Source of the DNA: Neoalteromonas arenosi
GTDB taxonomy: Bacteria; Pseudomonadota; Gammaproteobacteria; Enterobacterales; Alteromonadaceae
Reading direction: 5' to 3'
Length of the DNA stretch: 64,000 nucleotides
Assembly: GCF_030362855.1 (NCBI RefSeq)
Contig: NZ_JAUCBP010000006.1
Coordinates: 96,892 to 160,891 of the forward strand
In this document: positions 63,415-64,000 of the stretch, one piece after another
How positions within the stretch are numbered: the stretch's first letter is position 1
Layout of the letters: each line of letters begins with the position of its first letter
Notes under the pieces: model-generated
Told to the model about the DNA's origin: nothing
Databases searched by the model: none
Seen by the model: only the letters and a program-made list of their open reading frames with translations
Program-made: the position numbers and the translations under genes

Positions 63415-64000
63415 TCAAGCATTACCTTTGACTTTTAGCTTCAGCTCTGCGGCGAAATCCAGCATGCGATTCAGCGGTTTCATCGCGTCTACACGCAGTG
63501 CGTCATCTACATGAATTTCGTGTTCACTGTGATTGCCAGTTAAGGCGCTGTAGATAGCCTCTAAGCCGTTCATTGCCATCCACGGGCAGTGTGCGCAGCT
63601 TTTACAGGTTGCGCCGTTACCGCCGGTTGGCGCCTCTAAAAACGTCTTGTTTGGCGCCAGTTGCTGCATCTTGTAGAAAATACCGCGGTCAGTCGCCACG
63701 ATAAACTTCTTGTGTGGCAAGTTTTGTGACGCAGTAATCAATTGCGTAGTCGAACCTACCGCGTCAGCCATTTCAACCACGCTAGCCGGTGACTCTGGGT
63801 GAACAAGAATTGCAGCATCAGGGTGTAAGTGCTTCATATCGCGCAGTGCTTGTGATGAAAACTCATCGTGCACAATACATTCGCCCTGCCACATAAGCAT
63901 ATCAGCACCCGTTTCCTTCTGGATGTAATTGCCGAGGTGTCGGTCTGGTGCCCAAATGATCTTTTCACCTAAGCTGTCTAAATGCTCGACAATTTCTAGA
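63415..64000 (-). CDS. nadA: quinolinate synthase A, 3' part (cut by window edge)
   Basis: The C-terminal 195 or so residues of NadA, which condenses iminoaspartate and dihydroxyacetone phosphate to quinolinate for NAD synthesis. The frame is open to the window edge without a stop, starting [55 protein letters not shown] and [12 protein letters not shown], with cysteines for the [4Fe-4S] cluster, identify it. Its beginning lies beyond 64000. Gene order on this strand is nadA, tRNA-Ser, terminator. Confidence 0.95.
   Translation of the reverse strand, partial: LEIVEHLDSLGEKIIWAPDRHLGNYIQKETGADMLMWQGECIVHDEFSSQALRDMKHLHPDAAILVHPESPASVVEMADAVGSTTQLITASQNLPHKKFIVATDRGIFYKMQQLAPNKTFLEAPTGGNGATCKSCAHCPWMAMNGLEAIYSALTGNHSEHEIHVDDALRVDAMKPLNRMLDFAAELKLKVKGNA

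Overview
The window looks like chromosomal DNA from a marine-type gammaproteobacterium, most likely of the Alteromonadales. This is inferred from moderate GC, CCA-encoding tRNAs, large TonB-dependent receptors with a FecIR pair, class II DAHP synthase, PqiABC, and the density of RND exporters. No marker allows a genus call. Most of it is ordinary, tightly packed core and accessory metabolism, with many 4-nt ATGA start/stop overlaps.

Layout. 1-353: two tandem tRNA-Val(TAC) genes and an exact 80-bp tandem repeat that begins in the second tRNA's 3' end. 365-8.0 kb: a cell-surface signalling locus on the minus strand, with ECF sigma and FecR-type anti-sigma between two paralogous TonB receptors (only one has the N-terminal signalling domain). 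8.4-11.8 kb: divergent glpD and glpK. 11.8-14.6 kb: a receiver-TPR protein lacking the usual phospho-acceptor Asp, a DTW-domain tRNA-modifying enzyme and a MarR regulator. 14.8-18.7 kb: putP-proB-proA, a proline uptake and synthesis operon with a perfect 11-bp inverted repeat between it and marR. 18.8-22.3 kb: YceI - cytochrome b561 - YceI operon, a GNAT enzyme, and moaA behind a probable molybdenum-cofactor riboswitch. 22.3-28.8 kb: DUF533 protein, Atm1-type ABC exporter, DAHP synthase, BtuCD-like transporter, small tyrosine phosphatase. 28.9-34.8 kb: pepE and the complete late biotin pathway (bioBFCD divergent from bioA). 34.8-41.3 kb: small membrane protein, asnS, pqiABC and a membrane diguanylate cyclase. 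41.5-49.5 kb: an export block (RND pair, MMPL-type exporter, ThrE-type exporter). 49.5-52.4 kb: moeB and a lipoprotein X-Pro peptidase/CocE-like hydrolase.

52.4-63.0 kb is the most distinctive part: a copper/silver-handling gene cluster. A CueR-like MerR regulator faces a typical long-spacer MerR promoter that drives a glutaredoxin-MauE fusion, a secreted Cys/His/Met-rich protein, a CusC-type outer membrane channel, a CusB adaptor with three tandem CusF-like domains fused to its C-terminus, CusA, CopC, CopD and a secreted NTF2-like protein. The window ends with tRNA-Ser(GGA) and the 3' part of nadA.

How the genes work together: the copper genes form a plausible single response unit (sensing, thiol chemistry, periplasmic capture, transenvelope efflux). 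The FecIR locus couples outer-membrane uptake to its own transcription. putP-proBA would raise the proline pool, and the MarR next to it is a candidate regulator. Start sites were moved from the longest frame wherever a Shine-Dalgarno sequence, a signal peptide or an overlap supported a shorter one; each such choice is stated.
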